From positions 165,368 through 229,367 of the forward strand of contig NZ_VTVA01000005.1 of NCBI RefSeq assembly GCF_008638345.1: 64,000 nucleotides of DNA, read 5' to 3'. This DNA comes from Pseudomonas saliphila (GTDB taxonomy: Bacteria > Pseudomonadota > Gammaproteobacteria > Pseudomonadales > Pseudomonadaceae). The notes under the pieces were generated by a model, which saw nothing but the letters and a program-made list of their open reading frames with translations, made no database searches and was not told the origin of the DNA. The position numbers were made by a program, and so were the translations under genes. How positions within the stretch are numbered: the first letter of the stretch is position 1; the number at the start of each line of letters is the position of its first letter. Of the stretch, positions 48,987 to 57,429 are shown one piece after another.

Positions 48987-49598
48987 TCAGTCGCGCTGCA
49001 TGGCAGCGCTCAGTTTGAACGCGGTATTGGCCACGACCTCGGTGGGCTGACGATAGCCGCTCGCCATCCAGTGCAGCGCGATATGAATGACGCCGCCCAT
49101 CACGCCGGCGTGCAGGAGTTCGTCAGGCTGTTGATCGGGGCGAGCGACCACCCGCGTCAGATCCCGATTCATCTCCTGCAGCGCGCGGATTATGGCTTGG
49201 TCCACCGCCGGACTGATGCCACGAATCTCCACCAGCAGCAGATTGGCGATCAGCGGGCGCGCCTTGAGCGCCTGGTAATACGCCAGCAACATGGCTCTGC
49301 CCCGCTCCAGTCGATCCGGACCAGCCCTCTCTGCCGCGCTGGTGATCTCTTCGCGCAACGCCGTCGCTGCCTGCTCATAGCAGGCGATGAGCAGCTCATC
49401 GCTGTGCGAAAAGGATTCGTAGAAATAGCGCTGCGTCAGCCCCGCCGCATCACAGACCTGCTTGACGCTGGAATGGCGGTAACCATTGCGGCCGTATACC
49501 TCGCTTGCGGCGTCGACCAGTTGTTGACGGCGTTGCGCCTGCCGGGCCTCGATGGCAGAACCGCGGTAGCGACGGGTGGGAAGAATAGGTGTATTCAT
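48987..49598 (-). CDS. TetR family transcriptional regulator
   Basis: About 203 residues from ATG 49598; an upstream TTG in the same frame would add 15 residues covering the operator, so the ATG is preferred. HTH region SVKQVCDAAGLTQRYFYESF. Divergent from the monooxygenase-SDR pair with a near-perfect 20-bp palindrome between, much like EthR/EthA in mycobacteria. Likely represses the monooxygenase operon; inducer unknown. Confidence 0.9.
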   Translation of the reverse strand: MNTPILPTRRYRGSAIEARQAQRRQQLVDAASEVYGRNGYRHSSVKQVCDAAGLTQRYFYESFSHSDELLIACYEQAATALREEITSAAERAGPDRLERGRAMLLAYYQALKARPLIANLLLVEIRGISPAVDQAIIRALQEMNRDLTRVVARPDQQPDELLHAGVMGGVIHIALHWMASGYRQPTEVVANTAFKLSAAMQRD

Positions 49599-49650
49599 CG
49601 AATCCAATATGAGCGAGCCTGAACTGACAATCTGTATTGCCAAATCATAA

Positions 49651-49670
49651 GTGACAATTTAGATTGTCAC
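49651..49670. promoter_or_regulatory. Palindromic operator between TetR and monooxygenase
   Basis: GTGACAAT-ttag-ATTGTCAC: 8-bp perfect arms, 4-bp spacer. A partial second copy, TGACAAT-ctgt-ATTG, lies at 49625-49638. Both fall in the 96-bp gap, the second nearer the TetR start. Consistent with a TetR dimer site controlling both genes. Confidence 0.7.
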
Positions 49671-49694
49671 CACCGCTCTTGATGGCAGATCAAA

Positions 49695-51170
49695 GTGAAC
49701 TCACAACAAATACAATCTCCGTCCACCCCCTATGATGTGCTGATCATTGGTGCCGGCCTGTCCGGCATCGGCGCCGCCCGCGCCTTGACCAGCCAGTGCC
49801 CGGACAAGCGCTACGCCATTCTCGAGGCGCGGCAAGCCATTGGCGGTACCTGGGATCTGTTCCGGTATCCGGGCGTTCGCTCCGATTCCGATATGTATAC
49901 GCTGAGCTATAGCTTCAAGCCCTGGCGGCATCGCAAGGCGATAGCCGATGGGCCTGACATCAAGCGCTACATCGAGGAAACCGCCGAGGAAGGCGACATT
50001 ACCCGGCATATCCGCTTCGGTCACAAGGTCACAGCAGCGGCCTGGTCCAGCGAAGAGGCTTGCTGGACGCTCACGGTGCTGGTCAGCCAAGCCGAGGGTC
50101 AACCGCAGGAAATAACCCTACAGGCCCGCTTGTTATCGCTCTGCGTGGGCTATTACAGCTACGTCGAAGGCTACCGTCCGAGCTTTGCCAATGAAGCCGC
50201 ATTTGAAGGTCAGATCATCCATCCACAGTTCTGGCCAACCGATCTGGATTACGCAGGCAAGCGCGTGGTGGTGATCGGTAGCGGCGCCACGGCGGTTACC
50301 CTGGTGCCGGCGCTGGCCAAAACAGCTGCGCATGTGACCATGCTGCAGCGCTCGCCCAGCTACGTTGTATCGCGCCCGCTGCAGGACAATATCGCGCAGC
50401 GGCTGCAGAAGTGGCTGCCGATGCCCGCCGCCCATGCGCTGACGCGCTGGAAGAACGTGCTGGTCGGCAGCTTTTTCTACCGCATCGCGCGTAAAAAACC
50501 CGAAATGTTCAAACAGCGGATTCTGCAGATGGCCAGCGATGAACTGGGTCCATCGGTGGATATCCGGCATTTCACGCCGAGCTACAATCCCTGGGACCAG
50601 CGCGTGTGCGCCGTGCCCGATGGCGACCTGTTTCGCGACCTGCGATCCGGCCGTGCCTCTGTGGTGACGGACAGCATCGATCAGTTCACCCCGACCGGCA
50701 TTCGCCTGGCCTCTGGCGAAGAAATCCAGGCAGACATTATTGTCACCGCCACCGGCCTGAAGATGAACGCGCTGGGCGACATGACCCTAACGGTCGATGG
50801 CCAAAGCGTGCAGCCCGGCCAGAGCATGGCCTACAAAGGCATGATGCTCAGCGACATACCCAATCTCATCCTCACCTTCGGCTATACCAACTCGTCGTGG
50901 ACGCTGAAAGCCGAGCTCACCGCCAACTACACCTGCCGTCTGCTGCGCTATATGGACCGCAAGGGGTACCGCATGGCGGTGCCGCGGCGCGATCCACAGG
51001 TGCAGGAGGCGCCGTTCATCGATTTCACCTCCGGTTATGTCCGGCGCGCTGCCGGTCTGTTGCCCAAGCAGGGTGACCGCAAACCCTGGCAGGTGTACCA
51101 GAACTACACGCAGGACAAGCTCACCATTCAATACGGCCGTATCGATGACGGCGTGATGCAGTTTCAATAA
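49695..51170 (+). CDS. Flavin-dependent (Baeyer-Villiger type) monooxygenase
   Basis: 491 residues, close to EthA in length. FAD site GAGLSGIGAA, NADPH site VVIGSGATAV, and the BVMO fingerprint FEGQIIHPQFWP (FxGxxxHxxxWP). It inserts oxygen into ketones or oxidises S/N atoms; the substrate cannot be told. Starts at GTG 49695 with only a weak ribosome site. The SDR gene follows after 16 bp, suggesting a shared pathway from alcohol to ketone to ester. Confidence 0.9.
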   Translation: MNSQQIQSPSTPYDVLIIGAGLSGIGAARALTSQCPDKRYAILEARQAIGGTWDLFRYPGVRSDSDMYTLSYSFKPWRHRKAIADGPDIKRYIEETAEEGDITRHIRFGHKVTAAAWSSEEACWTLTVLVSQAEGQPQEITLQARLLSLCVGYYSYVEGYRPSFANEAAFEGQIIHPQFWPTDLDYAGKRVVVIGSGATAVTLVPALAKTAAHVTMLQRSPSYVVSRPLQDNIAQRLQKWLPMPAAHALTRWKNVLVGSFFYRIARKKPEMFKQRILQMASDELGPSVDIRHFTPSYNPWDQRVCAVPDGDLFRDLRSGRASVVTDSIDQFTPTGIRLASGEEIQADIIVTATGLKMNALGDMTLTVDGQSVQPGQSMAYKGMMLSDIPNLILTFGYTNSSWTLKAELTANYTCRLLRYMDRKGYRMAVPRRDPQVQEAPFIDFTSGYVRRAAGLLPKQGDRKPWQVYQNYTQDKLTIQYGRIDDGVMQFQ

Positions 51171-51186
51171 CAAGGACGATACCTTC

Positions 51187-52020
51187 ATGCACATCCAGCA
51201 TTCAGTGGCTGTACTCACCGGCGCCGGCAGTGGCATTGGCCGCGCGGTAGCCCAGTCACTCGCGCGCCGGGGCTGTCATCTGGCGCTGATCGATATCAAT
51301 GCCGAGGGGTTGGCCGAAACCGTCAGACTGGCGCGCGCAGAGGGGGTAACGGTCAGCGAGCATGTGCTGGATGTGGCCAGCCGGGACCAGATCGCCGCCC
51401 TGCCCCAGGCGGTATTGGCCGAACATCACCAGGTGGACATTCTGATCAACAACGCTGGCGTGGCGTTAGGCGGACATTTCCATCAGGTGTCCGAAGCGGA
51501 TTTCGACTGGCTGATGGCAATCAACTTCGAGGCGGTGGTGCGCATGACCCGCGTGTTTCTGCCGTTCATGCAGCAACGCCCGCAGGCGCGGCTGGTGAAC
51601 GTGTCCAGTCTGTTCGGGCTGATTACACCCGCCGGGCAGACAGCCTACTGCGCCAGCAAATTCGCCGTGCGGGGTTTCTCGAACGCGCTGCGGCTGGAAT
51701 TGCAGGGCAGCAATGTTGGGGTGACCGTTGTGCATCCCGGCGGTATTGCCACCGCCATCGCAACCAGCGCACGGTTATCGGCGGACATTCCCCAGGACAT
51801 CGCCGCCCGCAACCTCAAGCATGCACAGAAGCTCCTGCGCATGCCCCCGGAACGGGCCGCCGACATCATCGTGCGCGGTATCGAGCGCGACAAACCGCGG
51901 GTTCTGGTCGGTAACGATGCGCGTATTTTGTCGTGGATTGAACGCCTGCTGCCGGTGAGCTATTGGCGTCTGGTGCCCGGTCTGGCCAAGCAGTCGGAAC
52001 GACCAACCGGTAACGCTTGA
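51187..52020 (+). CDS. Short-chain dehydrogenase/reductase
   Basis: 277 residues, classical SDR: cofactor motif TGAGSGIG, NNAG (INNAGVALGG), catalytic Ser in VNVSSLFG and YCASK with Tyr and Lys. Asp after the second strand (LIDIN) suggests NAD(H). AAGGA precedes ATG. It may supply or remove the alcohol/ketone pair for the preceding monooxygenase. 100 bp separate it from wrbA. Confidence 0.9.
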   Translation: MHIQHSVAVLTGAGSGIGRAVAQSLARRGCHLALIDINAEGLAETVRLARAEGVTVSEHVLDVASRDQIAALPQAVLAEHHQVDILINNAGVALGGHFHQVSEADFDWLMAINFEAVVRMTRVFLPFMQQRPQARLVNVSSLFGLITPAGQTAYCASKFAVRGFSNALRLELQGSNVGVTVVHPGGIATAIATSARLSADIPQDIAARNLKHAQKLLRMPPERAADIIVRGIERDKPRVLVGNDARILSWIERLLPVSYWRLVPGLAKQSERPTGNA

Positions 52021-52120
52021 GGCTGTGCGGGAATTAAACGCATCCATCCGGAGCAGGTTGCCCGGCAGCCTTCTACACTGGCTAAGGATATTTTCAGCCT
52101 AAGAACAGGAGGAATTCCGG

Positions 52121-52720
52121 ATGGCCAAGATACTGGTGCTGTACTACTCAATGTACGGCCACATCGAAACACTGGCGAACGCCGTTGCAGACGGCGCGCG
52201 CAAAGTCGGTGGCGCGGAGGTGACGATCAGGCGCGTACCCGAAACCATGCCCGAGGAAGCATTCAAAAAGGCCGGTGGCAAGATGAATCAGGCCGCGTCG
52301 GAGGCAACGATTGCCGAACTGGCCGACTACGATGCCATCATCGTCGGCACCCCTACCCGGTTCGGTAACATGACCGGACAGATGCGCACCTTCTTCGATC
52401 AGACCGGTGGCCACTGGGTCAGCGGCGCGCTGCGTGGCAAGGTCGCCAGTGTTTTTACCTCTACAGGGACCGGCGGCGGCGAGGAGATGACCATTACCAG
52501 CACCTGGACCACCCTCGCCCACCACGGGATGATCATCGTGCCGCTCGGCTATGGCGCACCGGAGCTGTTCGACATCTCTGAAGTGCGGGGCGGCGGGCCC
52601 TACGGCGCAGCGACCATCGCCGGCGGTGACGGCTCGCGGCAACCAAGCGCAGCGGAACTATCGGTTGCGCAGTATCAGGGCGAGTTGGTTGCGGATATCA
52701 CTACAAAGCTGACCCGCTAA
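52121..52720 (+). CDS. wrbA: NAD(P)H:quinone oxidoreductase WrbA
   Basis: 199 residues, flavodoxin fold: FMN loop [30 protein letters not shown] and the STGTGGGEE motif typical of WrbA. It reduces quinones by two electrons and protects against oxidative stress. AGGAGG sits nine bases before ATG. Same strand as the monooxygenase and SDR; co-transcription is possible but not certain given the 100-bp gap. Confidence 0.95.
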   Translation: MAKILVLYYSMYGHIETLANAVADGARKVGGAEVTIRRVPETMPEEAFKKAGGKMNQAASEATIAELADYDAIIVGTPTRFGNMTGQMRTFFDQTGGHWVSGALRGKVASVFTSTGTGGGEEMTITSTWTTLAHHGMIIVPLGYGAPELFDISEVRGGGPYGAATIAGGDGSRQPSAAELSVAQYQGELVADITTKLTR

Positions 52721-52753
52721 GAGGCTGCACAACTTGAAGACAGTCGGCCGCAG

Positions 52754-53140
52754 CTAGCGCAGCACCTCTATTTTCACATCCAACAAACCGGCGGAGGTGC
52801 TGCCGATGCGGGCGAAGGCGGATTTCGACAGATCGATGACGCGTCCCCTGACAAAGGGCCCGCGGTCATTGATTTTGACCACAACGCTCTTGCCGTTACC
52901 CGTGTTGGTTACTCTAACCCTTGATCCAAAGGGCAGCTTGCGATGGGCGGCCGTGCTCACACCATGCTTATATCGCTCTCCGCTGGCCGTTGTGCGGCCC
53001 TGGAACTTGTCTGCATAGAACGAGGCCTGGCCAGATTGTTTGTAGCCGATCCAGTCACCAGAGCTGCCTGACGGCGAAGCACCACAACCGCTCAGCGCCA
53101 GGACCACCACACCAAAACATATCCATTTCAACATGTTCAT
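52754..53140 (-). CDS. RlpA-like lipoprotein (DPBB domain, no SPOR)
   Basis: 128 residues with lipobox LSGC near residues 16-19. The double-psi beta-barrel domain shows QASFYADKFQGRTTASGE and VKINDRGPF, including the acidic residues used by RlpA lytic transglycosylases. It lacks the C-terminal SPOR domain of septal RlpA, so it is a short relative. Outer-membrane anchored, probably cleaving peptidoglycan strands. Confidence 0.87.
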   Translation of the reverse strand: MNMLKWICFGVVVLALSGCGASPSGSSGDWIGYKQSGQASFYADKFQGRTTASGERYKHGVSTAAHRKLPFGSRVRVTNTGNGKSVVVKINDRGPFVRGRVIDLSKSAFARIGSTSAGLLDVKIEVLR

Positions 53141-53219
53141 AGTTTAGCTCGTTTGAATAAGGGAAGCGCCCCGGGCCGCATTCGGGCTCACACATCAGGC
53201 TTAAGACGCTGCAGGATCT

Positions 53220-53249
53220 GGCGTAGCGCAGGCGCACTACACCCCCAGG
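53220..53249 (-). repeat. Dispersed repeat A, copy 1 (inverted)
   Basis: Minus-strand CCTGGGGGTGTAGTGCGC... followed by TGCGCTACGCC; one base differs from the 30-base consensus. The element contains the hairpin GTAGCGC-gcct-GCGCTAC. Here it points opposite to the other copies. Confidence 0.8.
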
Positions 53250-53307
53250 CAGCTCTCGCGATGCACCGATACTAACGGCTGGGCATCCAGCAGTCTGCAA
53301 CGCGCAT

Positions 53308-53336
53308 AAAAAACCGGAGCCAGGCTCCGGTTTTTA
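53308..53336. terminator. Bidirectional intrinsic terminator
   Basis: A-run, CCGGAGCC-a-GGCTCCGG, T-run: 13-bp symmetrical stem including the A/T ends. On the minus strand it would end transcripts coming from the MFS gene through the repeat region, upstream of the RlpA-like gene. Confidence 0.85.
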
Positions 53337-53354
53337 TCAAGACTTGGCGACGAG

Positions 53355-53405
53355 GCCGAACGCGGCTCAAGCCGCACGCCAACCCCAGGAAAACCCGCGC
53401 TACGC
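53355..53405 (+). repeat. Dispersed repeat B, copy 2
   Basis: Begins GCCGAACGCGGCTCAAGCCG and ends with CCCCAGGAAAACCCGCGC-TACGC. Nearly the same as 53519-53570. Confidence 0.8.
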
Positions 53406-53413
53406 ACGGCCCT

Positions 53414-53443
53414 CCTGGGGGTGTAGCGCGCCTGCGCTACGCC
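53414..53443 (+). repeat. Dispersed repeat A, copy 2
   Basis: Exact consensus copy (30 bases, CCTGGGGGTGTAGCGCGC plus TGCGCTACGCC), identical to copies at 63638-63667 and 63786-63815, over 10 kb away. Confidence 0.85.
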
Positions 53444-53518
53444 AAGCCGACAGCCACACCGGACCCGCATTTGTGAAGCCGAACGGGCCGCGACGCTAAG
53501 CGAACCCCTGGCGGCGCG

Positions 53519-53570
53519 TCCGAACGCGGCCCGAGCCGCACGCCAACCCCAGGAAAACCCGCGCTACGCC
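53519..53570 (+). repeat. Dispersed repeat B, copy 3
   Basis: TCCGAACGCGGCCCGAGCCG followed by the CCCCAGGAAAACCCGCGC block, ending 22 bases before the end of the MFS gene. Shares its front half with 37326-37341 and 63580-63595. Confidence 0.8.
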
Positions 53571-53592
53571 AATCTCACTGATGCCAGCCAGA

Positions 53593-54870
53593 TCACTGAC
53601 TCTGCGGATCGTACTGCTTGTCCTTGATGAACAGCGCCGGGATAACACCACAGATGAAGTACGCTGCGCCCATCACCAGGAAGCCCATACCGATGGAATA
53701 CTGGGTCGCCAGGAAGCCAATGGCTGCCGGGGCTATCGCTGCGCCGATACGACCGATGTTGTAGGCGCCACCGACTGCAGTGCCGCGGTACTGCGCCGCG
53801 AAACTCTCGGTCATGTAGGTCGCGTTCACGCCGTAGGGAATGCCATACAGGAAGCCGAACACCACCAGCATCCACAGGATATGTTCCGGGCTGTGGTAGA
53901 GCACGATCAGCGGCAGGAACAGCGCCGTGCCCATCGCACCGAAGACGTACACAACCCGACGGCCGAACCGATCAGCGGCCACGCCCGCCAGGATCTTGCC
54001 CAGAATCATCGCCGAGTAGGTCCCGACCAGATAGGCCGTCATGGACTTGAAGTTCATCGCCAGCTCGGTTTCCAGATAGGCAGGCAACCAGTTGTTCACA
54101 CCGTAGTAACCGAATTGCAGGAAGCCGGCGGTCAGACACCAGAAGATGAACATGCTGCGCGCGCGCGGATCGCCGAAGATCATCTTGTAGGCGCTCTCGC
54201 GTTGCTCCGGCTGCTTGTGATCGCGCAGGTCAGCGGCGTCCTTGTTGGCGCGCTCGGCCTTGGCCTTGACCCAGGCAGGCGGCTCCGGAACCAGGCGCTG
54301 CATCACGATAGCCAGCGTCACAGGAATGATGGCGACAAAGAACAGGTAGCGCCAACCATAGGTCGGCAGTAACCAGCCGGCCAGCAAGGTGGCGACGATG
54401 TAGCCCACTGACCAGCCAGCCTGCAGCGTGCCCAGCACCGTGGTGCGAAAGCGGGTCGGCACATATTCAGCCATCAGGGTATTACAGGCGACGTAGAGCG
54501 CGCCGAGCCCGAGGGATGATATGAAACGGAACACCGCGAACTGCCAATAGTTCTGGGTAAAACCCAGTGCGCAGGTGCCGATCGAGAACAGCACAATGGT
54601 CCAGACCACGGTCTTGACCCGGCCAAAGCGGTCGCAGGCCCAGCCGCCATAGATGCCACCAATGGCCATGCCGGCCAGGGTAAAGCTGCCGAGGCTGCCT
54701 GCCTGCATGTTGGTCAGGCCAAACTCTTGCTTGAGGCTGGTCAGGCTGTATGACAGCAACATGAGATCTGCGCCATCGATCAGCAGACCCAGGAAGCAGA
54801 AGATAAAAACGATAATCCATATGTTGTTCTTGACCGGCGCGGCAACGGCGGTCTGAGCGGTAGAATGCAT
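53593..54870 (-). CDS. MFS transporter, aromatic acid/carboxylate:H+ symporter type
   Basis: 425 residues, 12 predicted membrane helices with the long central cytosolic loop. The helix 1 motif LLIDGADLMLLSYSL (with Asp) and the RFGRVKTV/DRFGRR loops match the AAHS family of benzoate- and 4-hydroxybenzoate-like carriers. It follows an acyl-CoA dehydrogenase gene on the same strand, so an organic acid that is later CoA-activated is a likely substrate. Exact compound unknown. Confidence 0.88.
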   Translation of the reverse strand: MHSTAQTAVAAPVKNNIWIIVFIFCFLGLLIDGADLMLLSYSLTSLKQEFGLTNMQAGSLGSFTLAGMAIGGIYGGWACDRFGRVKTVVWTIVLFSIGTCALGFTQNYWQFAVFRFISSLGLGALYVACNTLMAEYVPTRFRTTVLGTLQAGWSVGYIVATLLAGWLLPTYGWRYLFFVAIIPVTLAIVMQRLVPEPPAWVKAKAERANKDAADLRDHKQPEQRESAYKMIFGDPRARSMFIFWCLTAGFLQFGYYGVNNWLPAYLETELAMNFKSMTAYLVGTYSAMILGKILAGVAADRFGRRVVYVFGAMGTALFLPLIVLYHSPEHILWMLVVFGFLYGIPYGVNATYMTESFAAQYRGTAVGGAYNIGRIGAAIAPAAIGFLATQYSIGMGFLVMGAAYFICGVIPALFIKDKQYDPQSQ

Positions 54871-54933
54871 AAACGTACCCGGTGATTGAGGGACAGGCCC
54901 TCTACTAGCTGATGGTATGTGTGGGCTCGCTGA

Positions 54934-54960
54934 CGATTCGCCGCAACCAAAGGCGAATCG
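54934..54960 (-). other. Intercistronic hairpin between acyl-CoA dehydrogenase and MFS genes
   Basis: CGATTCGCC-gcaaccaaa-GGCGAATCG, perfect 9-bp stem, in the 107-bp gap. No U-tract, so partial termination or mRNA processing/stability between the two genes is more likely than full termination. Confidence 0.45.
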
Positions 54961-54977
54961 CCAACCGGCCCAGAGGG

Positions 54978-56132
54978 TTAGCCTTCAATATCGCGGATCA
55001 TGTTGCGGGCGATGATCACTTGCTGGATCTGGGTGGTCCCTTCGTACAGGCGGAACAGACGCACGTCGCGGTAGAAACGCTCGATGGCGTACTCGCTGAT
55101 ATAACCGGCGCCGCCATGGATCTGCACCCCACGGTCAGCCACCCGGCCACACATCTCGGTGGCGAACATCTTGGCGCAGGAGGCTTCGGTGCTGATATTC
55201 AGCCCCTCGTCACGCTTGCGTGCGGCGTCCAGCACCATGCAGCGCGCGGCATAGATATCCGCCTTGCTGTCGGCGAGCATGCCCTGGATCAGCTGGAAAT
55301 CAGCGATACGCTGACCGAACTGCTTGCGCTCGACGGCATAGCGCAGCGAATCATTCAGCATGCGCTCGGAGGCGCCGACTGACAGCGCGGCGATGTGCAG
55401 GCGACCCTTGTCCAGCACCTTCATGGCGGTCTTGAAGCCTACGCCTTCCTTGCCACCGATCAGGTTGCCGGCGGGAACCCGGACGTTTTCAAAGATCACA
55501 TCCGCAGTGTGCGCGCCCTTCTGCCCCATTTTCTGGTCCGGCTTGCCAATGGTCAGGCCAGGCGTGCCGCGCTCGACGATGAACGAGCTGATACCGCCAG
55601 CGCCCCTGATCTCGGGATTGGTACGCGCCATCACAGTGAAAATGCCGGCATGCGGCGCGTTGGTGATGAAGCGCTTGGTGCCGTTCAGTACGTAGAAGTC
55701 GCCATCACGCACCGCGGTGGTTTTCAGCGACGCCGCGTCGGAACCCGAATCAGGCTCGGTCAGACAAAACGAACTCAGATACTCGCCGGCAGCCAGTTTG
55801 GGCAGATAGTGGGCTTTCTGCTCCTCGGTGCCATCCAGCAGGATGCCGATCGAACCGATACCGTTATTGGTGCCGATGTACGAACGAAATGCGGGTGAGG
55901 TACGGCCCAGCTCGAAAGCAATGCTGACCTCTTCTTCCATGGTCACACCCAGACCACCAAACTCTTCGGGGATGGTCAGACCGAACAGACCCATGGCCTT
56001 CATCTGTTCAACGATGTCGGCGGGGATCTGGTCGGTTTCCGCCACTTCGTTCTCACGCGGGATCAGCTCCTGGGTAACAAACTGATTGATGGAATCAAGC
56101 AGAATACTCAGCGTTTCCGGATCACGAATCAT
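54978..56132 (-). CDS. Acyl-CoA dehydrogenase
   Basis: About 384 residues from ATG 56132 (MIRDPETLSILLDS); GAGGAG six bases upstream decides against the earlier ATG. Domain order N-helical, beta barrel, C-helical, with CLTEPDSGSDAAS, FGQRIADFQLIQ and the catalytic Glu in LYEGTTQIQ. FAD enzyme forming the 2,3-enoyl-CoA; chain specificity is not evident. Set between an IclR regulator and an MFS carrier, it is likely part of a carboxylate degradation route with the CoA-transferase across the divergent promoter. Confidence 0.92.
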   Translation of the reverse strand: MIRDPETLSILLDSINQFVTQELIPRENEVAETDQIPADIVEQMKAMGLFGLTIPEEFGGLGVTMEEEVSIAFELGRTSPAFRSYIGTNNGIGSIGILLDGTEEQKAHYLPKLAAGEYLSSFCLTEPDSGSDAASLKTTAVRDGDFYVLNGTKRFITNAPHAGIFTVMARTNPEIRGAGGISSFIVERGTPGLTIGKPDQKMGQKGAHTADVIFENVRVPAGNLIGGKEGVGFKTAMKVLDKGRLHIAALSVGASERMLNDSLRYAVERKQFGQRIADFQLIQGMLADSKADIYAARCMVLDAARKRDEGLNISTEASCAKMFATEMCGRVADRGVQIHGGAGYISEYAIERFYRDVRLFRLYEGTTQIQQVIIARNMIRDIEG

Positions 56133-56148
56133 ATGTTTCTCCTCATTG

Positions 56149-56162
56149 GCCTGCATGCAGGC
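56149..56162. promoter_or_regulatory. 14-bp perfect palindrome before acyl-CoA dehydrogenase
   Basis: GCCTGCATGCAGGC is its own reverse complement, 17 bases before the acyl-CoA dehydrogenase ATG, within the 62-bp gap after the IclR gene. Could be an operator or a small hairpin; it does not match the IclR half-sites further upstream. Confidence 0.35.
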
Positions 56163-56194
56163 TGGTTATCCACACTACGTAACCCGGACCGTGG

Positions 56195-57031
56195 TCAGCG
56201 GGTAGCGGATCCTATGTTGCTTACCATGTTCACCAGACGGGGTCCGATGTCGTCTTCCAACTTGTCCTGCGGCAAATGGAAGCTCGGGCCGCCGCAGTTG
56301 AATGCCAGCAGGCCGTGCTCCGCATGCAGCATCGGCACAGCGACTGCGTTGATATCCCGATGCCACTCGCCGATGGACAGGCAATAACCAAAATCCGCGT
56401 AATCACGGAACGAGCGCTCCAGTGACCGGCGCGTGGACGGCCACTGATCGCCCATGCTGCCGCGCAAGTGATCCATCAGAAAATCGCGCTCCGGTTCGGG
56501 CATGGCGGCCAGCGTGGCCCGGCCCATGGAGGTCAGGCAGATCGGCAGATAGGTGCCGATATGACGCCGCGTGCTCATGTTTGCCTTACCGTAGGCGACA
56601 TCCAGATAGACCATTTGCAGCCTGTCGCGGGCGGCCATGGCCACGGATGCCTCCGAGTAGGCAGCCATCTCTTCCATTAGCGGGTGCGCCGTCGCGCGGA
56701 CCGACAGATTCGATAACAGCGCATAGCCAAAGCCCATCACCCCCACATCCAGCTGGTATCTCCCGGTCTGCGGCTGCCGCTTGAGGCAACCGAGACGCAT
56801 CAGCGTGTGCGTCAGGCGGGTGACGGTGGCCTTGGGCAAACCGGTCTTGTTCACCAGATCCTGATTCCCCAACAGCGTTTCCCGCGGGTTGAAGCAGCGC
56901 AGGATCTCCACACCTCGGGCCAGGGCAGTGACCAGATGACGATCCTTGGCCTCGTCCTCGGGGGCATTCATCGGGTCCAGCATCTGACTTTCGATACTGT
57001 TGGATTTGGCGTTGTTATCGGCTTCGCTCAT
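56195..57031 (-). CDS. IclR family transcriptional regulator
   Basis: 278 residues: an acidic N-terminal tail of about 30 residues, the winged HTH (NQDLVNKTGLPKATVTRL), and the C-terminal IclR effector domain. 62 bp upstream of the acyl-CoA dehydrogenase on the same strand and divergent from the CoA-transferase, so it probably controls both sides. Four candidate half-sites lie in the 398-bp divergent region. Confidence 0.92.
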   Translation of the reverse strand: MSEADNNAKSNSIESQMLDPMNAPEDEAKDRHLVTALARGVEILRCFNPRETLLGNQDLVNKTGLPKATVTRLTHTLMRLGCLKRQPQTGRYQLDVGVMGFGYALLSNLSVRATAHPLMEEMAAYSEASVAMAARDRLQMVYLDVAYGKANMSTRRHIGTYLPICLTSMGRATLAAMPEPERDFLMDHLRGSMGDQWPSTRRSLERSFRDYADFGYCLSIGEWHRDINAVAVPMLHAEHGLLAFNCGGPSFHLPQDKLEDDIGPRLVNMVSNIGSATR

Positions 57032-57429
57032 GGCTTTCGCTTACTCCGGCAGGGGCGCATGTTAGCGCCAGTTTTAATCTGATTTCAACAAAACAAAACA
57101 TAGTACTGCACAGTGGAACTGGCAGTCGAACTGAACTGAATTCTGTTCCGCGATGCAGAAGCCACATGGGCTCTATCCTTCCTGACACAGACGGGCTTCC
57201 GTTTCAGAGACTTTACTCCGCCCCCTCTGGAAACTATGATCTGCGTCACATTTTCAGTACCTAGTACTGCACAGCGGAACAGGCACTTCAGACTCCCTCG
57301 ACGGAGTTATCCACCTCGCCAGGCTATCGCAACGCAGCATCGCGCTTTAGTGTTGGCAGCAGGGCGATATAGAACTGTTCCGAGACACAGAGGTTGGCTG
57401 CGGTCGGCCGTTACACGACGGGAAAAGAT
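57032..57429. promoter_or_regulatory. Divergent regulatory region with IclR-type half-sites
   Basis: 398 bp without a gene. Four related 16-base elements, consensus CTGTTCCGCTGTGCAG: 57106-57121 (minus), 57143-57158 (plus), 57267-57282 (minus), 57375-57390 (plus). The two minus copies sit in a 24-base direct repeat starting TAGTACTGCACAG at 57101 and 57262 (22 of 24 identical). The GTTCC/GGAAC core fits IclR-type operators. No clear sigma70 promoter pair was picked out. Confidence 0.55.

Larger units (their letters stand above)
53141..53592. other. Repeat-rich intergenic region with terminator
   Basis: 452 bp without a gene between the RlpA-like gene and the MFS carrier. It contains two copies of repeat A (one in each direction), two copies of repeat B and one strong bidirectional terminator. 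The part nearest 53141 is the leader of the RlpA-like gene; no open frame in it looks like a gene. Confidence 0.8.
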
